Source of the DNA: CANKHA01 sp963750965
GTDB taxonomy: Bacteria > Pseudomonadota > Alphaproteobacteria > Rhizobiales > Xanthobacteraceae
Reading direction: 5' to 3'
DNA length: 64,000 nucleotides
Assembly (NCBI GenBank): GCA_963750965.1
Contig: CAVVSK010000026.1
Coordinates: forward strand, 44,116-108,115
Positions 24,301 through 32,543 of this stretch are shown here, one piece after another (positions within the stretch are counted from its first letter, which is position 1; the number at the start of each line of letters is the position of its first letter). The notes below the pieces were generated by a model. The model did not search any database. It was not told the origin of the DNA and saw nothing but the letters and a program-made list of their open reading frames with translations. Both the position numbers and the translations under genes were made by a program.

Positions 24301-25509
24301 ATGGATGTATTGAAAACGGAAGTAGCTGTGGTAGGCGGCGGTCCGGCAGGCTTGACCGCAGCCATCGCGCTTGCACTCGCCGGCGTCGAAACCGCGCTGA
24401 TATCGAAGCGTCCGGCGCAGGATGACCAGCGCACCACGGCGTTGCTGCTCGGTTCGGTGACCGCGCTGGAAGCGCTCGGCGTCTGGTCGGCATGCGTCTC
24501 GCAGGCGGCGCCGCTTCGCCGCATGCAAATCGTGGACGATACAGGACGGCTGTTGCGGGCGCCGGAGGTCACCTTCGATGCTGCGGAAATCGGCATTGAG
24601 GCGTTCGGCTACAACATGCAAAACCGCGATCTGCTGGCGGCGCTCGACAACGCGGCCCGATTGCTTGGCGGATCGCTGAACCGCATCGACAGCGCAGCGC
24701 GCGCAGTCACGGTCGGCGACGCCGGCGTGACCATCGGACTGGACAATGGCAATGAAGTTGTGGCCCGTCTCGTCATCGGCGCTGACGGACGCGGTTCATT
24801 ATGTCGTGCCGCCGCCGGTATCGAAAGCGACGTCCGCATTTATCCGCAAACGGCGCTCACCTTCAACCTTTCTCACGCGCGGCCGCATTCCGATATTTCG
24901 ACGGAATTCCACACGCCGCAAGGACCCTTCACCCTCGTTCCGTTGGCGGGCCAGCGCTCCAGCCTTGTCTTTGTCACCGACCCGGCAAGCGCCCGCACGG
25001 TCGCCGCGCTGGATGATGCCGCGCTGGCGCGGGAACTCGAACGGCGCTCGCATTCAATTCTGGGTAAGCTTGCGCCCGAGCCGGGCCGCGGCGTCTTCCC
25101 GCTCACCATGGAAACCGCGCGGCGCTTTGCCTCTTCCCGAATCGCCCTGATCGGCGAGGCGGCGCATGTGCTACCGCCGATCGGCGCCCAGGGCCTCAAT
25201 CTGGGTTTGCGCGACGCCGCCACCATTGCGGAAATCGCGGTCGATGCCCGCCGCGCTGGCGGTGACATCGGTGAGGCCTCCGTGCTGGATCGGTATGACG
25301 GATTGCGCCGGTCCGACGTCACCAGCCGGGCGCTCGCCGTGGACATGCTCAACCAAACCTTGCTGTCGGATTTCCTGCCTTTGCAGGGCGCGCGCCAGCT
25401 CAGCTTCCTTATGCTTCAGAGCATCGGCCCGTTGCGGCGTGCGGTCATGCGGGAAGGCGTGGCTCCCGCGCTGTCGCAGCCCCGGTTGATGAAAGGCGAG
25501 GCGCTGTAA
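24301..25509 (+). CDS. UbiH/COQ6 family FAD monooxygenase
   Basis: 402 residues. Flavin monooxygenase of the ubiquinone hydroxylase family. FAD-binding GGGPAGLTAAIALALAGVE (about residues 12-30), the middle GADGRGSLCR motif (about 160), and GEAAHVLPPIGAQGLNLGLR (about 284-303). In alphaproteobacteria such proteins (UbiH, UbiL, UbiM) hydroxylate the ubiquinone ring; which position cannot be read from sequence. It is transcribed alone, divergent from pcs. Confidence 0.9.
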   Translation: MDVLKTEVAVVGGGPAGLTAAIALALAGVETALISKRPAQDDQRTTALLLGSVTALEALGVWSACVSQAAPLRRMQIVDDTGRLLRAPEVTFDAAEIGIEAFGYNMQNRDLLAALDNAARLLGGSLNRIDSAARAVTVGDAGVTIGLDNGNEVVARLVIGADGRGSLCRAAAGIESDVRIYPQTALTFNLSHARPHSDISTEFHTPQGPFTLVPLAGQRSSLVFVTDPASARTVAALDDAALARELERRSHSILGKLAPEPGRGVFPLTMETARRFASSRIALIGEAAHVLPPIGAQGLNLGLRDAATIAEIAVDARRAGGDIGEASVLDRYDGLRRSDVTSRALAVDMLNQTLLSDFLPLQGARQLSFLMLQSIGPLRRAVMREGVAPALSQPRLMKGEAL

Positions 25510-25581
25510 AATTGTCACACATGAACAGGCATTCAATCTTGGGGCCGTCCGCCGCCACAATCGTTTGTTATGATTTGAGTC

Positions 25582-25914
25582 ATGACCAAGATGCGCACGG
25601 CCAAATTCACAATCGGCCAGGTGGTGAAACACCGCCTTTTCCCGTTTCGCGGTGTCGTCTTCGATATCGACCCTGAGTTCGACAACACCGAAGAATGGTG
25701 GCTGTCGATTCCCGAAGAGGTCCGGCCGCGTAAGGACCAGCCCTTCTATCATCTGTTCGCGGAAAATGCAGAGACGGAATACATCGCCTATGTGTCGGAG
25801 CAAAATTTGTTGCTCGACACCTCTGGCCAGCCCTTGCGGCATCCGCAGGTAGGGGAGATTTTCGAGTCCGACGACAAAGGCAGCTACCGACCGCGCAACG
25901 CCCTGCTCAACTAA
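25582..25914 (+). CDS. hspQ: Heat shock protein HspQ
   Basis: 110 residues. TAKFTIGQVVKHRLFPFRGV and VFDIDPEF..TEEWW, with KDQPFYHLFAEN and YVSEQNLL, are the HspQ/YccV signature, a hemimethylated-DNA-binding-like fold that acts as a Lon specificity factor in enterobacteria. Starts at 25582 or at the next ATG (25591); neither has a strong ribosome binding site. Convergent with the ialB gene. Confidence 0.93.
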   Translation: MTKMRTAKFTIGQVVKHRLFPFRGVVFDIDPEFDNTEEWWLSIPEEVRPRKDQPFYHLFAENAETEYIAYVSEQNLLLDTSGQPLRHPQVGEIFESDDKGSYRPRNALLN

Positions 25915-25960
25915 CGCGCGGTCAGCTTTGCGTCCGATCGCGCGCTAACTTTTACAAGGC

Positions 25961-26812
25961 TTACTGCGATTTGGTTGCACCGCCGCTCTGCTCGAGCTTC
26001 TGGCGTGCTTCGTTAGCCTTCTTCTGCAGCTCTTCGCCTTTTTTCTTCAGCTCGTCCTCGAGCTTTTTCTGGCGCTCTTCCAAAACCTTCGGATCGGTTG
26101 GCGTGCCGTCAAAAGCCTTGGCGAATTCCGTCAGCGGAACCTGGAAGGTCATGGCGCCGCCTTGGTAATTGATACCCTGCACGTAAGCGATCTTGCCTTT
26201 TTTGACCTTGCCGAGCGTATCGGGATTCAATTCGTAGTCGGAGATGCAGCCGTTCGCAAAGCAAACCACATAAGGCGCCGTCATCGGCTGCGTGTCGTCA
26301 ACGATAACACGCGTTCCGTGCTGCAAGTGCATGCCGACAGGCAAAGTGACGCGCAGGATTTTCTTTCCGTCGGCGGGCGGATCGATCGTCGCCACGGCGA
26401 CAAGCGGCACGCCCGATTCCGTCCGACCGTCCAGACCCGTAAGACAAACCTGCTTGCTCTTAATGGCGGGATCTTTCTGATCGGCTGGTTGGCCATCCGG
26501 GCCGACGCAGAATTTTATCCACTGCGAATAAATCAGCTGCGGCATTGCTGCTTGATTGCCGGGGGCGGCTCCTGGCTGTCCGGGCTGCCCTGGTGAGGGC
26601 TGCGCAGGCTGCGCTTGCGGAGCCGGCTGTGTCTGTGCGGGTGCCGCCGGTTTGGCGGGCGAGCTCGCCGCGGGTCGCGCAGGCGCCGGCTTTGGCGCCG
26701 CAGGCTGTTGTGCGAAAGCGGAAGAAATCGTCAAGGCGGCGATCGACGTCGTCGCGATGGCGGCAACTGCGCGCGCGACCGGCTTGGCCGATGCCAAAGT
26801 GAAACGATGCAT
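25961..26812 (-). CDS. Invasion-associated locus B (IalB) family protein
   Basis: 283 residues. Signal peptide with ISSAFAQQ cleavage region, then a proline/alanine/glutamine-rich linker of about 60 residues, then the IalB domain (about 95-230: WIKFCVGPDG, VCLTGLDGRTESG, RVTLPVGMHLQHGTRV, VVCFANGCISDYEL) with paired cysteines. A charged helical tail (EERQKKLEDELKKKGEELQK) follows. IalB-type proteins are periplasmic or surface proteins linked to erythrocyte invasion in Bartonella; in soil relatives the role is unknown. Confidence 0.9.
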   Translation of the reverse strand: MHRFTLASAKPVARAVAAIATTSIAALTISSAFAQQPAAPKPAPARPAASSPAKPAAPAQTQPAPQAQPAQPSPGQPGQPGAAPGNQAAMPQLIYSQWIKFCVGPDGQPADQKDPAIKSKQVCLTGLDGRTESGVPLVAVATIDPPADGKKILRVTLPVGMHLQHGTRVIVDDTQPMTAPYVVCFANGCISDYELNPDTLGKVKKGKIAYVQGINYQGGAMTFQVPLTEFAKAFDGTPTDPKVLEERQKKLEDELKKKGEELQKKANEARQKLEQSGGATKSQ

Positions 26813-27028
26813 AGGATCCCTCTTCTTGCCGTTCTGACGGCCTCAAGCCGGATGTGAAAGGCGCCCCGTTTGGGCGGCTCTGTCGGCGTAAAATGAGGCA
26901 TTAGCGTGACTTCTGGCGTCGTGATAGCTGGAATCGCCCGCTAAATAAAGCGCGGAAAACGGGCGGCGCGACAGCGCCCTAGCCACGCGCTTATTCCAGT
27001 CCTTCAGCGGAACGCGCTGAGACCGCCT

Positions 27029-28918
27029 GTGATAAAAACAGGCGGGCTGGGAGCCGAATCAAACCGCCGTGTGACCGTGCCGATATTCCGTCTTCGCAGG
27101 CTGCAACCAATCGTCATCGGATCCGCGGCGGCGCTCGCACTTCTCTACGGCGATGCCTGCGCGCAAGACAAGCCGAGGCCGCGTCACGCCATCGCCATGC
27201 ATGGCGAGCCGGCTCAGCCCGAAGGCTTCACGCATTTTCGTTACGCCAATCCGGATGCGCCGAAAGGCGGACGTTTCTCGCAGGGAATCCTTGGCACCTT
27301 CGATAGCCTCAACCCCTACATCATCAAAGGCCTCGCCGCGCAGGCCGCACGCGGCTCGGTGATCGGCAGCTACGTGGTCGAGTCGCTCATGCAGCGCGGT
27401 TATGATGAGCCGTTCACGCTCTATGGGCTGCTCGCGCATTCGGTCGAGACCGACGCCGCGCGCTCCTATGTCACCTTCAACCTCAATCCTGCCGCCCGCT
27501 TTTCAGACGGCAAGCCGGTGACGCCGGAAGATGTCCTGTTCAGCTGGCAGCTGCTGCGGGACAAGGGCCGTCCCAATCACCGGCTCTACTACAGCAAAGT
27601 GAGCAAGGCGGAAGCCGTCGGAAACAACGCGGTGCGGTTCGATCTGACCGGGAGCGACGACCGCGAATTGCCGCTGATCCTCGGACTGATGTCGGTGCTG
27701 CCGAAGCACGCGGTCGATCCCGACACCTTTGAGGCGACGAGCTTCGAGCCGATGATCGGCAGCGGTCCTTACGTGGTGGTGGACGTCCGCCCCGGACAAA
27801 GCGTCACCATTAAGCGCAATCCGGACTATTGGGGCCGCGACCTGCCGGTTAACCGCGGGCTGTGGAATTTCGACGAAGTCCGGTTCGATTACTATCGCGA
27901 TGGCAATGCCCATTTCGAGGCCTTCAAGAAGGGACTCTATGACTTGCGGGTGGAAACCAACTCTACGCGTTGGGCGGCGGGTTACGACTTCCCGGCGCTG
28001 CGCGAGGGCCGCGTCATGCGCGAGACCTTCACCACCGGCTTGCCGAAGCCGAGTTTCTTCTTCGTGTTCAATACCCGCCGTCCAATCTTCGAGGACATCC
28101 GCGTGCGCGAGGCGATCTCGCTGCTCTATGACTTTTCCTGGATCAACAAAAATCTTTTCTCCGGTTTATACGCTCCGCTTGCGAGTTATTTCGAAGGGTC
28201 CGAGCTTTCGTCCCACGGCCGTCCAGCCGATGCTCGCGAACGGGCGCTGCTCGCGCCGTTTCCCAACGCGGTGCGCGCAGACGTGCTCGAAGGAAAGTGG
28301 TCGCCCCCGGTGACCGATGGCTCCGGCCGCGACCGGCCCACGCTGCGTCGCGCACTCGATCTGTTCGCTGCCGCCGGCTACGAATTGCGTGGCGCGGACC
28401 TCGTCAATCGCTCGACCGGCAAGCCGATGTCATTCGGAATCATGGTCACCAGCCGCGACGACGAGCGGCTTGCGCTCCTTTTCGCCCAGGCGGTGAAGCG
28501 CGCGGGCATCACTGTCACTGTGCGCTCGGTAGACGCCGTACAATACGACCGCCGCCGCGTGAGCTATGATTTCGATATGATTCTTTTTCGCTGGGATCAG
28601 TCGCTGTCGCCGGGCAACGAGCAGAGCTTCTATTTCGGCTCGGCCGCGGCCGAGGCCGAAGGCACCCGCAACTACATGGGGGTAAAGAGCCCCGCCGTCG
28701 ACGCTGCTATCGCCGCCATGCTGAAGGCGGATGACCGCGCTGACTTCGTAGCGGCCGTCCGCGCCGAGGATCGCGTGCTCACGTCGGGATTTTATGCTGT
28801 GCCGTTGTTCAGCATCCCGGCGCAATGGGTGGCGCATTGGGCGCGTGTCGAGCATCCCGACGTGATGTCGCTCTATGGCTATCTGCCAGAAACCTGGTGG
28901 CGGAGCGCCGCGCAATGA
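27029..28918 (+). CDS. YejA-like extracellular solute-binding protein, family 5
   Basis: 629 residues. Periplasmic peptide/oligosaccharide binding protein of an ABC importer. Signal peptide of about 45 residues ending GDACAQ; SBP_bac_5 domain with MHGEPAQPEGFTHFRYANPD, APKGG, FDSLNPYIIKG, ARFSDGKPVTPEDVLFSW, GSGPYVV and KRNPDYWGRD. The HFRYANPDAPKGG motif is typical of YejA. No ABC permease or ATPase genes lie next to it, so its importer must be elsewhere. Start is uncertain: GTG at 27029 or GTG at 27071. It is followed after 7 bases by the ligase-like gene. Confidence 0.9.
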   Translation: MIKTGGLGAESNRRVTVPIFRLRRLQPIVIGSAAALALLYGDACAQDKPRPRHAIAMHGEPAQPEGFTHFRYANPDAPKGGRFSQGILGTFDSLNPYIIKGLAAQAARGSVIGSYVVESLMQRGYDEPFTLYGLLAHSVETDAARSYVTFNLNPAARFSDGKPVTPEDVLFSWQLLRDKGRPNHRLYYSKVSKAEAVGNNAVRFDLTGSDDRELPLILGLMSVLPKHAVDPDTFEATSFEPMIGSGPYVVVDVRPGQSVTIKRNPDYWGRDLPVNRGLWNFDEVRFDYYRDGNAHFEAFKKGLYDLRVETNSTRWAAGYDFPALREGRVMRETFTTGLPKPSFFFVFNTRRPIFEDIRVREAISLLYDFSWINKNLFSGLYAPLASYFEGSELSSHGRPADARERALLAPFPNAVRADVLEGKWSPPVTDGSGRDRPTLRRALDLFAAAGYELRGADLVNRSTGKPMSFGIMVTSRDDERLALLFAQAVKRAGITVTVRSVDAVQYDRRRVSYDFDMILFRWDQSLSPGNEQSFYFGSAAAEAEGTRNYMGVKSPAVDAAIAAMLKADDRADFVAAVRAEDRVLTSGFYAVPLFSIPAQWVAHWARVEHPDVMSLYGYLPETWWRSAAQ

Positions 28919-28925
28919 GGTCAGC

Positions 28926-30452
28926 ATGATCCTCGGTGATCCCCGCCAGACGATCCTCGCTACCGCACCTGGCACCCGCGCGACGCTGGACGATCTTTTC
29001 CGCCGGGCCGCGCAGCGCAATCCGGACATGCTCGCGCTCGTCGATCCGCCCAACCGGTCGAGCTTCACCGAAGGCGCACCGCGGCGCCTGACCTATGCTC
29101 AGGCGGACCGCATGATCTCCGCCATCGCGGGGCGACTGCACGAGATGACGTTGCCTGAAGACTCCATCGTCGGCATCCAACTGCCAACGACGGTGGAGAG
29201 CGTGCTCACGCTGCTCGGCGTGCTGCGTGCGGGATTAATCGCGGCGCCCCTGCCGCTCCTCTGGCGGCAGGGCGACCTCGTGGCCGCGCTTGGCCGTGTC
29301 GGAGCCAGGGTCTTGGTCACTTGCGGGCATGTCGGCGCAACAGATCATGCCACGCTTGCGATGCATGCAGCGGTTGACATCTTTCCTGTCCGTTATGTTT
29401 GCGCCTTCGGCAACGGGTTGCCGGACGGCGTGGTGCGGCTCGACGATCTTTATGCCGAGGAAAATCCGCAGCCGCCGCAGCTGGACCGCGCGCACGCCGA
29501 CGACCGCGCGGCGCATCTCGCATTGATCACCTGGGAGGCGACCGCCGACGCCCTCGTGCCGGTGGCACGCAATCATGCCGAGATCATCGCCGGTGGATTA
29601 GCGGTGCTGCTGGAAGGACGGCTTGAAATCGGAACGATTTTCCTTTCCGCCGTGCCGCCTTCAACCTTCGCCGGTCTGACCGTGAGTGTGCTGCCGTGGC
29701 TCATCAGTGGCGGAACGCTGATGCTGCACCAGCCGTTCGACCCGGAGACGCTGGCGCAGCAATTGCGCGATGGCTGCGATGCGGCAATCCTGCCCGGACC
29801 TGTGGTGCCGCGCCTGGTGGATGCCGGATTTTTTGCGTCGAATGTGCGGACCATAATGGGGCTGTGGCGCTCGCCGGAGCGCATGAACACCGCCCCGGCA
29901 TGGCGACAGCAATTCACGGATTTTGTCGATGTTGCCTGCTTCGGAGAAACCTGCGTGATCCCGATGCGGCGTGGCGGAAGCGGCAAACCTGCCCTGCTTC
30001 CGCTTGGTATTATTACTGCTCCGCGCGGTGCGCCGGGGGCCCTTATGGTGGCGGAGGTGAAACCCACGCGCGACCGCACCTTGGCTCTCAGCGGCCCCAT
30101 GGTGCCCCGGAATGCTTATCCGCCCGGCGCCGAGAGCAGCAGACTGCCGTACTTCAAGACATCGGACGGGCTCGTCGATACCGGCTATCCATGCCGCATT
30201 GATTCCGAGACACGCACCCTCACCGTAACCGGCCCGCCGGCCGGAATCGCCGACGTTGGCGGCTATCGCTTTGCATTGCGCGAGCTGCAGCGGCTCATTA
30301 CCGACATCGACAGCGGCGGCCGCATCGCCGCTCTCCCCGATTCTCTGTCCGGCCAACGTCTAACGGGTGCCACCGATGACAGCGGTGCATTGCGGAGAGC
30401 GCTGATCAGCCGGGGCGTCAATCCGCTGGTTGCGGACGCTTTCGGCGCATAG
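28926..30452 (+). CDS. Degenerate adenylate-forming (ANL) superfamily protein
   Basis: 508 residues. The N-terminal AMP-binding fold is recognisable (RLTYAQADRMISAIAGRLHE, then IVGIQLPTTVESVLTLLGVL and RAGLIAAPLPLLWR). The ATP-gripping P-loop, normally (T)SGTTG.PKG, reads ITWEATADALVPVARNH, without the glycines and lysine. The usual Y.TE and (Y)RTGD motifs are also replaced (ACFGETC, LVDTGYPCRID). The short C-terminal lid lacks a clear catalytic lysine. It is therefore probably not a normal acyl-CoA ligase. GAGG lies 5 bases before the ATG at 28926. Close coupling with the YejA-like gene suggests a joint role. Confidence 0.75.
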   Translation: MILGDPRQTILATAPGTRATLDDLFRRAAQRNPDMLALVDPPNRSSFTEGAPRRLTYAQADRMISAIAGRLHEMTLPEDSIVGIQLPTTVESVLTLLGVLRAGLIAAPLPLLWRQGDLVAALGRVGARVLVTCGHVGATDHATLAMHAAVDIFPVRYVCAFGNGLPDGVVRLDDLYAEENPQPPQLDRAHADDRAAHLALITWEATADALVPVARNHAEIIAGGLAVLLEGRLEIGTIFLSAVPPSTFAGLTVSVLPWLISGGTLMLHQPFDPETLAQQLRDGCDAAILPGPVVPRLVDAGFFASNVRTIMGLWRSPERMNTAPAWRQQFTDFVDVACFGETCVIPMRRGGSGKPALLPLGIITAPRGAPGALMVAEVKPTRDRTLALSGPMVPRNAYPPGAESSRLPYFKTSDGLVDTGYPCRIDSETRTLTVTGPPAGIADVGGYRFALRELQRLITDIDSGGRIAALPDSLSGQRLTGATDDSGALRRALISRGVNPLVADAFGA

Positions 30453-30534
30453 CTGGCTTTCTCCAGTTACCGTTGACGGCCCATTAAGGCCGGTTGGCTA
30501 GGGTTGCGTGCTTTGACGCCACCCTCGAGCTGCC

Positions 30535-31806
30535 ATGTCCCTGCAAGGTCCGATGGTCGTCGTTGCCGACAATCCGGCCCCGGATCTCGTTGAGGCATTA
30601 GGCGCAGCCGGCGCGTTTCCCGTTGTCGAGACCCGCTGGACCGACGCACCCTCCGCTTTCATTTCAATACAGCCCTCCGCCGTCGTGCTAGCCGAAGCCG
30701 GTCCCGCCTCCGATCTCAAGGCCGCCGACGCGCTCGGGCTGCAGATCCAGACCCGAAACGGTCCTTTCATCCCGCTCATCGGCCGTGCGCGCAGCAATAT
30801 TGGCCTGGCCATCCCAGGAGGCCTGCCGATCGACGCGGATGCATCAGCCACGCGGCTGGTGGCGCGACTGCGCATGGCGCTCCGGGTGCGCGCGCTGCAT
30901 GCCGCGGTTCTGCGGCGGATGGAAACCTTCACCAGCGGGGACGGCACGATGCCGACCCTTCCGCGAACCGACCCCGTCGAAGATGCGACGGTGCTGGTTG
31001 CCGGGCGCGGACGCTCTTATCCGGCACTTGCCGTCGCCGTCGGCGAGCGCGTGGGACTGATCGGCGCGCTCAGTGTGGAGACCGCGGCAAAATACCTGAA
31101 CGCGCGCAGCGTCGATGGCATGGTGATCGGCGACGGTTTCAGTCCGAGGGTGATCGAAGCGCTCCTCACCGCGATGGCCGAGGACGCCCGCTTTCGCGAC
31201 CTGCCTATCGCGGTAGCGGGCGGCACGCCCGCCCTGCTGGATGAGTTCGGAGCGAAGCTCGCCAATCTCGAAGCGCTCGACGGCGAGCCGGGCGCCTGGA
31301 TCGACTGGATCCTGCCGCTCGTGCGCCTGCACGCCTTTGACGCGCGGCTCAAGCGTGTAATGCGGGCCTTCGACGCAAAAGGCATGGTTGATCCACAGAC
31401 CGGGCTGCTCACCCGCGAATCCTTCTGGCGCGACCTTTCCAGCGCCATGCAGCAGGCAGCCCAGCGTGGCGTCAGTCTGTCGGTTGCGCGCTTTACCTTC
31501 GGTCCGGTGCTGGAGCGCCGCGCCCGCATGGACACCGCGCGGCTGGTCAGCCACATCGTCCGCAACATTGACTTCGCTTGCCAAGGCTCTGACGGATCAA
31601 TCCTTTGTGTCTTTACCGGAACCGATTTGCAAGCCGCCCACGTGATCTCGCGGCGCATTGCCAGCGTGCTCAGGCATACCATGCTGACCTCGGAAGGCGG
31701 GCGACCGAAGCTCGAGACTCATATTACGCTCGGCGCCCTGAAGCCGACCGACACCGCCGACAGCTTGCTCACGCGCGTCGGCGCCGAAGCCTTCGCTGCC
31801 GGTTGA
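30535..31806 (+). CDS. Degenerate GGDEF-type signalling protein
   Basis: 423 residues, no membrane segment. Two receiver-like alpha/beta regions at about 5-105 and 140-270 lack clear phosphorylation aspartates. The C-terminal region from about 285 starts with DPQTGLLTRESFWRDL, the D.LTGL.NR..F entry of diguanylate cyclase domains. The GGDEF loop is replaced by CQGSDGSI, so c-di-GMP synthesis is not expected. It may be a sensor or scaffold. The gene stands alone, 82 bases after the ligase-like gene. Confidence 0.75.
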   Translation: MSLQGPMVVVADNPAPDLVEALGAAGAFPVVETRWTDAPSAFISIQPSAVVLAEAGPASDLKAADALGLQIQTRNGPFIPLIGRARSNIGLAIPGGLPIDADASATRLVARLRMALRVRALHAAVLRRMETFTSGDGTMPTLPRTDPVEDATVLVAGRGRSYPALAVAVGERVGLIGALSVETAAKYLNARSVDGMVIGDGFSPRVIEALLTAMAEDARFRDLPIAVAGGTPALLDEFGAKLANLEALDGEPGAWIDWILPLVRLHAFDARLKRVMRAFDAKGMVDPQTGLLTRESFWRDLSSAMQQAAQRGVSLSVARFTFGPVLERRARMDTARLVSHIVRNIDFACQGSDGSILCVFTGTDLQAAHVISRRIASVLRHTMLTSEGGRPKLETHITLGALKPTDTADSLLTRVGAEAFAAG

Positions 31807-31828
31807 TATTGCGACGCGTAAGCGCCAC

Positions 31829-32488
31829 ATGCGGCGCGTGACGGAAAACGCAACGCCCCTGCGCATCGATGTGGTTTCGGACGTAGTTTGTCCCTGGTGC
31901 TTTATCGGAAAGCGCCGGCTGGAAAAGGCCGTCGCGCTGACACCGGACGTTCCGGTCGAGGTCTACTACCACCCCTATTTCCTCAACGACTGGATTCCAC
32001 GCGAGGGAATGGCGCGTGAGGATTATCTCACCAAGAAATTCGGCTCGGTCGAAGCCTATCGCGGCATGGCGGGGCGCGTGGCGGAAAACGCGGCGCAGGA
32101 AGGCCTTACCTATGCGGTCGACAAGATCGCCCGCCAACCCAACACGCTCGACAGCCACCGGCTGATCCATTGGGCCGGTCTGCAGGGCAAAGGTCCCGAG
32201 ATGAAGCAGCGGCTGATGGACCTCTATTTCACCGAAGGCGCCGATCTCACGGATCGCGAGGTTTTGGTTCGTGCCGCCGCAGACGTCGGCCTGGACGCAG
32301 ATGCAATGCGGGCAAAGCTCGCAACCGAAGACGACGTGAGAGAAACCACGCAGGCCGCAGATGCCGCCAAGGAAGCCGGCATTAACGGCGTGCCGACTTT
32401 CATCGTCGACGGCCGCTATGCCGTTTCGGGAGCGCAGGCGCCGGAAATCCTCGCGCAGGTGATCCGCAAAGCGGTCGCCCCGACTTAA
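31829..32488 (+). CDS. DsbA family oxidoreductase (FrnE-like)
   Basis: 219 residues, no signal peptide, so probably cytoplasmic. Thioredoxin-fold with CPWC active site (DVVCPWCFIGKRRLEKAV, about residues 18-35) and the cis-proline region INGVPTFIVDGRYAVSGAQ. This matches the FrnE/2-hydroxychromene isomerase-like branch of DsbA proteins. FrnE proteins help in polyketide tailoring or oxidative stress; the role here is unknown. Convergent with mfd. Confidence 0.9.
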   Translation: MRRVTENATPLRIDVVSDVVCPWCFIGKRRLEKAVALTPDVPVEVYYHPYFLNDWIPREGMAREDYLTKKFGSVEAYRGMAGRVAENAAQEGLTYAVDKIARQPNTLDSHRLIHWAGLQGKGPEMKQRLMDLYFTEGADLTDREVLVRAAADVGLDADAMRAKLATEDDVRETTQAADAAKEAGINGVPTFIVDGRYAVSGAQAPEILAQVIRKAVAPT

Positions 32489-32510
32489 AGTCTAGGTTTC
32501 CGCCATCCTG

Positions 32511-32535
32511 CGGCGAACCGGTTTCCACTTCGCCG
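32511..32535. repeat. Palindromic repeat between convergent genes
   Basis: Stem CGGCGAA / TTCGCCG with loop CCGGTTTCCAC. The loop is nearly that of the rimO insertion (CCGGTACCCAC) while the stem differs. It lies between the stops of the DsbA-like gene and mfd, where it could also act as a two-way terminator. Confidence 0.6.
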
Positions 32536-32543
32536 TGCTGCGC

